Assembly (NCBI GenBank): GCA_030950365.1
Contig: JAUZRQ010000009.1
Location: forward strand, 81,501 to 145,500
Direction of reading: 5' to 3'
DNA from: Candidatus Zhuqueibacterota bacterium
Lineage (GTDB): Bacteria; Zhuqueibacterota; Zhuqueibacteria; Zhuqueibacterales; Geothermadaptataceae
DNA: 64,000 nt
Positions within the stretch are counted from its first letter, which is position 1. Each line of letters starts with the position of its first letter. Positions 60,806 to 64,000 of the stretch are shown here, piece after piece. A program made the translations under genes and the position numbers. The notes beneath the pieces were generated by a model. The model was not told the DNA's origin and made no database searches. It was given only the letters and a program-made list of their open reading frames with translations.

Positions 60806-60898
60806 CTATTAATCAAACATGGAAAACCTCAGCAAGCCCTGCGCCTCTGCGGGAGAATCCAAAATGCACCCGATCCCCTGACCAACTGACGAGGAGCC

Positions 60899-61726
60899 AT
60901 GGCAGAACGAACGGCACGCGCTATTTTGTGTCCCAATTGCGGTAAGCTGGTGAGCGCATCCGCCGAGGAATGCATCCACTGCGGCATGAAAAATCCCGGT
61001 CGCTGGCACAACGTCCCGCTGATGAAAAAGCTGCTCGGCGGGCAGATTTCGTATGTGCGCGGCATCATGATCGTGTGCATCGCGCTGTACGTCATCGCCT
61101 TGCTGATCGATCCTTCGGCCTTGTTTCGGGTACGCGGCATTTTTCAGCTCCTTTCGCCCAGCGGACTGGCGCTGTATCTGCTCGGCATGACCGGTTCGGT
61201 GGCCATCGCCGAGGGCAAGTGGTGGACCATCATCACAGCCATATATTTGCATGGCGGGCTTTTGCACATTTTTTTCAATCTGCTGTGGATTCGCCAACTC
61301 GGTCCGGTGGTGGAAGAGCTGTTCGGTTCCTCTCGCTTTTTCCTGATTTTCACCATTTCCGGCATGTCTGGGTTCATCGTCTCCAATGCGTTCGGCATCC
61401 GGTTCACCATCGGCGCATCCGGCGCGATTTTCGGTCTGCTGGGCGCAGTGATTTTCTATGGCCGCCACCGCGGCGGCGCATTTGGCACGCATATTTACCG
61501 GCAGACCATCCAGTGGGTGGTGATTCTGTTTTTGCTCGGTTTCATGATGGATGTGGTCAACAACTTTGCTCACGCGGGCGGCTTCATCGGCGGTTACGTG
61601 GCTGCGATGCTGCTCAAATACCAGGAAATCCAGTCGGAAACGTTGTGGCACCGCCGCCTCGCCCTTCTCTCCCTCGCTCTCACCGGCTTTGCCTTTTTGA
61701 TGGTGGTACTGAGTTTGTTTGTTTGA
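60899..61726 (+). CDS. Rhomboid intramembrane serine protease with zinc ribbon
   Basis: 275 residues. N-terminal zinc ribbon with CPNCGKLVSASAEECIHCG (two CxxC). Six or so membrane helices; catalytic Ser in FTIGASGAIFGLLGAVIFY and catalytic His in DVVNNFAHAGGFIGGYVAAM, with the supporting NLLWIRQLGP and HGGLLHIFFNLLWI (loop residues). Cuts membrane-spanning substrates. ATG 60899 (GAGGAGCC upstream). Monocistronic. Confidence 0.94.
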   Translation: MAERTARAILCPNCGKLVSASAEECIHCGMKNPGRWHNVPLMKKLLGGQISYVRGIMIVCIALYVIALLIDPSALFRVRGIFQLLSPSGLALYLLGMTGSVAIAEGKWWTIITAIYLHGGLLHIFFNLLWIRQLGPVVEELFGSSRFFLIFTISGMSGFIVSNAFGIRFTIGASGAIFGLLGAVIFYGRHRGGAFGTHIYRQTIQWVVILFLLGFMMDVVNNFAHAGGFIGGYVAAMLLKYQEIQSETLWHRRLALLSLALTGFAFLMVVLSLFV

Positions 61727-61907
61727 ACGAAATTTGGATTACCAGTTCAAAACATCTTCTGCAATGAAATGCCGGTTGAGAAATGCCTGTGATTGAATGG
61801 AGCCGTGCTCTTTGCTTTTTCTGGCTTGATTTTAAAATCCTTGCGTAACCTCTTTTAATGCATTATTTTAAGAGAGTCTGATTCATTCATGTTAGAATGG
61901 AAAACCC
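61727..61907. other. Short intergenic gap
   Basis: AT-rich; probably carries the promoter of the HEPN-MNT pair, but no clear -35/-10 pair can be named. Nothing else seen. Confidence 0.4.
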
Positions 61908-62333
61908 ATGGCAGATCAACATATCATTCAAACTGTTCAGCAACAGCTAACCCCCTTCTTCGAGTCCCTCGATCCGGTCATTGCCGTCTATCTTTATGGT
62001 TCGATTCTTGAACAGAACACCTTTCATGATGTCGATCTGGCCGTACTGTGCGAGAAATCGTTTTTGAAGACGGAGCATTATTTCCATACGGTATTGCGCT
62101 GGGGGACACTCGCCGAATCTCATTTGCAGCCGCGATTTGATGTGGATTTGCGCCTTTTAAATGAAGCTCCTGTGACGTTTCAACACGAGGTCATCAGCAA
62201 AGGCCATATCGTTTATGAACGAGACCACGATGCACGCGTAATGTTTGAGGCCAGAGTGCTTAGCGAATACATGGATACCGAGCCCCTGCGCAAGTTTTTT
62301 GAGAGAAGCATTTTATCTGAAGGTGCTTCATGA
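61908..62333 (+). CDS. mntA: MNT-type minimal nucleotidyltransferase, antitoxin of HEPN-MNT pair
   Basis: 141 residues. Nucleotidyltransferase motif YLYGSILEQNTFHDVDLAVL: GS at about 31-32 and the DVD metal pair at about 42-44, followed by a third acidic site in LQPRFDVDLRLLNE. The second half is helical. MNT proteins AMPylate and silence HEPN toxins in type VII systems. It precedes the HEPN gene with a 4-bp overlap (ATGA), the usual coupling. Only the pair is visible; no nearby immunity genes. Confidence 0.88.
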   Translation: MADQHIIQTVQQQLTPFFESLDPVIAVYLYGSILEQNTFHDVDLAVLCEKSFLKTEHYFHTVLRWGTLAESHLQPRFDVDLRLLNEAPVTFQHEVISKGHIVYERDHDARVMFEARVLSEYMDTEPLRKFFERSILSEGAS

Positions 62334-62749
62334 CTGCGAGAGAAACAGCCATTCAAAATTTAGATATTTTGCAAAAAAGCCTGGCAGATTGGCAACGCTA
62401 TAAGCAGAAGTTTAAGTTGGAAGATTTGAAGCAAGATCGTGATGTTCAGAATATGGTATTTCATGCCATGTTGCTGTGCATTCAGAGCGCCATTGACATC
62501 GCCCATTATCTCATTGCTCATCTGAACTTACCTCGCCCACAATCTTATCGCGAATCTTTTGATATTTTATCAAGCTATGGATATTTGGATCCCCAACTTG
62601 CGCAGGAATTGCAGGATCTTACTGGTTTTCGCAATGTTTTGGTGCATGTTTATTGGCAACTCGATTTGCAGCGAGTGTATGAAATTCTAAGCTCTAAGGA
62701 TAAGTTTCTTGATCAATATAAAAACGTGGTAACCAAACTTCTCCGTTAG
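62330..62749 (+). CDS. hepT: HEPN-domain ribonuclease toxin (HepT/DUF86-like)
   Basis: 139 residues, all helical. The HEPN active site is visible in LQDLTGFRNVLVHVYWQLD: Arg-x4-His followed by Tyr (RNVLVHVY), as in HepT RNases. N-terminal helix AIQNLDILQKSLADWQRYKQ and FHAMLLCIQSAIDIAHYLIA are typical of DUF86. It cuts RNA when free; the upstream MNT protein keeps it off by adenylylating the Tyr. ATG 62330 overlaps mntA. Confidence 0.9.
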   Translation: MTARETAIQNLDILQKSLADWQRYKQKFKLEDLKQDRDVQNMVFHAMLLCIQSAIDIAHYLIAHLNLPRPQSYRESFDILSSYGYLDPQLAQELQDLTGFRNVLVHVYWQLDLQRVYEILSSKDKFLDQYKNVVTKLLR

Positions 62750-62761
62750 ATCCTCATTATT

Positions 62762-63062
62762 GATCCTACACGATCTGTGACCGTGTAGGGCCGGCCATTA
62801 CTCTCGTCACCTTCAAAGCACCGTCAGAGACGGTGCTGGATCATGCTGCAGGCGAGGAAACCTTCAGTCGACAACATGCCACCGCCACACGATTCTGATT
62901 CCTTCCTGGTCAATACGTTTCAATCGTTAGCACGATCCTACACGGTCTGTGACCGTGTATGGCTGGCCAGTGTTCCCGCCTCACATCCAAAGCACCGTCA
63001 GAAACGGTGCTGGATCATGCTGCAGGCGAGGAAACTTTCAGTAGACAACATTCCACCATTAC
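62762..63062. repeat. Tandem pair of ~130-bp repeats, each with two hairpins
   Basis: Copy 1 at about 62762-62888 and copy 2 at about 62934-63062 are 172 bp apart. Each begins GATCCTACACGRTCTGTGAC, forming a stem CCTACACG/CGTGTAGG (62765-62772 with 62782-62789 in copy 1), then carries AGCACCGTC/GACGGTGCT (62817-62825 with 62829-62837) and ends with GGATCATGCTGCAGGCGAGG and AACATNCCACC. Copies differ by about ten bases. Directly follows the HEPN-MNT pair. Confidence 0.8.
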
Positions 63063-63172
63063 GCGGTTGATGGAATTGGATTGGTACGCGCAGATTTGCG
63101 CATATCCCCGCTACGTAGTTCTTTTTTCCTATCTGCCAAAAAGAATCAAATCGATTGCACCCCGAAATCCCC

Positions 63173-63244
63173 AACGCCGTAGGCGTGACATGTTTTTAGA
63201 TCAAGCTTGAAACCAGCCTCACTGAACGCCGCAGGCGTGGCATG
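63173..63244. repeat. Two REP-like units AACGCCGYAGGCGTGRCATG
   Basis: AACGCCGTAGGCGTGACATG (63173-63192) and AACGCCGCAGGCGTGGCATG (63225-63244) are direct copies, each with a small internal inverted pair CGCC/GGCG. They lie in the same gene-free stretch as the larger tandem pair. Confidence 0.7.
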
Positions 63245-63262
63245 TGAAATGGCCTTCTGCAA

Positions 63263-63300
63263 ATTCCAGCCACCTCCGAGGTGCCTGGGGTTTCTTTCTA
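63263..63300. repeat. REP-like unit shared with 27896-27945
   Basis: Contains CCACCTCCGAGGTGCCTGGG, with inverted arms CACCTC/GAGGTG, and continues GGTTTCTTT as at 27918-27935. Confidence 0.5.
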
Positions 63301-63335
63301 CCCGCCCCCCTTTGTGGCTTCACGGTGACCCAGAA

Positions 63336-63369
63336 TTTAAAAAAGCCGGTGCCTGAGGACACCGGCTTT
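63336..63369 (-). terminator. Intrinsic terminator of the S9 peptidase gene
   Basis: AAAGCCGGTG (63342-63351) pairs with CACCGGCTTT (63360-63369); the minus strand continues TTTTTTAAAT. It lies 50 bp past the stop at 63420. Confidence 0.85.
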
Positions 63370-63419
63370 ATCGCACTCGAGGTGAATCACCCCGAATTGT
63401 TGCTTCGCTCCGGTCCTGC

Positions 63420-64000
63420 TCACAGATGCTCCAGAATGTACTGCGTCAGCATGTTGAACAGGTGAATGCGCGTGTCGCGGCCGCCGATGCCGTGCAGCTT
63501 GCGCGGATAGAGCATCAAATCGAACGGTTTGCGCGCGTTCTGGAGCGCATACACCAGCTGCAGGGTGTTGGACAAATGCACGTTATCGTCTGCAGTGCCG
63601 TGCACGATGAGCAACTGCCCCTTTAACTGATCCACATACTGCAAACACGAACTGCGCTTATAGCCCTCTGGATTCTTCTCCGGCGTCAGCATGTAGCGCT
63701 CGGTGTAAATGGTATCGTAATTGCGCCAGTCGGTGACCGGCGCAACGGAAATGCCGACTTTAAACAGCCCTTTGGCTTTCAGAAACGTCAGCGCGGTCAT
63801 ATAGCCGCCGTAGCTCCAGCCCCAGATGCCGATGCGCGACCCATCCACGTACGGCTGCCGCGCCAGCCATCTGGCGCCGGCGATCTGGTCCTGGCTTTCG
63901 AGATCGCCGAGATTCTTGTAGGTGGCCATCATAAATTTATTGCCGCGCGCACCGGTGCCGCGGTTGTCCAGCCCGAAGATGATGTAGCCGCGCTGCGCCA
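63420..64000 (-). CDS. S9 family peptidase (DPP4-like), C-terminal part only
   Basis: About 192 C-terminal residues are visible; the gene enters from beyond the right edge. It is an alpha/beta-hydrolase peptidase: catalytic Ser in GIWGWSYGGYMTALTF, Asp in HGTADDNVHLSNTL and His in YPRKLHGIGGRDTR. The block GLDNRGTGARGNKFMM before it is typical of the dipeptidyl-peptidase 4 branch. It removes dipeptides from N-termini and is probably exported, though the signal lies outside the window. Confidence 0.93.
   Translation of the reverse strand, partial: AQRGYIIFGLDNRGTGARGNKFMMATYKNLGDLESQDQIAGARWLARQPYVDGSRIGIWGWSYGGYMTALTFLKAKGLFKVGISVAPVTDWRNYDTIYTERYMLTPEKNPEGYKRSSCLQYVDQLKGQLLIVHGTADDNVHLSNTLQLVYALQNARKPFDLMLYPRKLHGIGGRDTRIHLFNMLTQYILEHL

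Larger units (their letters stand above)
60385..60898. other. Divergent intergenic region rich in palindromes
   Basis: No supported gene. Holds a 15-bp-arm palindrome (60678-60708), a palindromic dispersed repeat (60753-60805), the decayed text CGGATTTCCGCGGATCGGAC near 60627 and CCTGCGCCTCTGCGGGAGAA near 60839. An open frame (60610-60945) crosses these repeats and is not a gene. Confidence 0.6.

Noticed and set aside
60610..60945. 111-codon frame before the rhomboid gene
   Set aside because: Crosses two palindromes and a decayed repeat; no ribosome site or family likeness.
62762..63062. Possible CRISPR array
   Set aside because: Only two units, about 130 bp long at a 172-bp period, with internal hairpins and no cas genes. 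This is a tandem dispersed repeat.

Overview
The window reads as a stretch of a free-living, respiring bacterium of the FCB (Bacteroidota-related) side of the tree, probably Calditrichota- or KSB1-like. The reasons are several secreted proteins ending in a FlgD-like or type A sorting domain (3000-4862, 45633-46652, 48351-51023, and the tail of a broken gene at 51328), many exported peptidases, Shine-Dalgarno-led genes, and intergenic DNA rich in decayed short repeats. This placement is inference; no rRNA, tRNA, CRISPR array, integrase or complete insertion sequence was seen.

Layout. 1-1566: an ABC-2 type exporter pair (minus strand). 1567-2999: a gene-poor stretch with a nested RNA-like stem-loop. 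3000-4862: secreted M6 metalloprotease. 5071-7919: a TPM / nucleotidyltransferase / LemA operon behind a strong sigma70-type promoter. 7978-11215: a TRAP transporter (QM plus a convergent P component). 11532-17308: a P1B-type metal ATPase, the TrkA/TrkH potassium system and a DUF302 protein. 17678-25249: a tightly overlapping phenylacetyl-CoA-epoxidase-like (paa) catabolic cluster with an aldehyde dehydrogenase, two enoyl-CoA hydratases and a 3-hydroxyacyl-CoA dehydrogenase. 25712-29399: an M28 peptidase and a second aldehyde dehydrogenase. 29531-33335: a Calvin-cycle-flavoured locus, with intact rpe, a CBS remnant, a form I RuBisCO large-subunit fragment fused out of frame to the first codons of a CbbY-type phosphatase, a sigma54 promoter, two 18-bp palindromes and a sigma54 activator gene. 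33437-35437: a parvulin-type isomerase and an M14 carboxypeptidase. 35699-43485: the membrane arm of complex I only (nuoA-H-J-K-L-M-N). 44158-56433: a class V aminotransferase, secreted FlgD-domain proteins, a YprB-like exonuclease, a broken PhoD-like gene, M20 and M3 peptidases, a lipoprotein and a VOC protein. 56472-60384: a minus-strand set with a metallophosphoesterase, an MBL-fold hydrolase, an anti-sigma/TPR protein and a coiled-coil protein. 60899-64000: rhomboid protease, a HEPN-MNT pair, a repeat field, and the end of an S9 peptidase.

How it works together. The cell appears built to scavenge organic matter: exported proteases (M6, M14, M20, M28, M3, S9), organic-acid TRAP uptake, and an aerobic CoA-linked aromatic route feeding beta-oxidation-type steps and finally respiration through complex I. 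The most striking locus is 30338-33335. There a sigma54 activator with a dinucleotide-binding-like N-terminus sits directly upstream of twin palindromic sites and a near-consensus sigma54 promoter that points into a RuBisCO-type gene. The RuBisCO fragment has two active-site positions changed and has lost its first ~180 residues, so the circuit looks like a once-regulated carbon or RuBisCO-like pathway caught in decay, or a locus joined wrongly in assembly.
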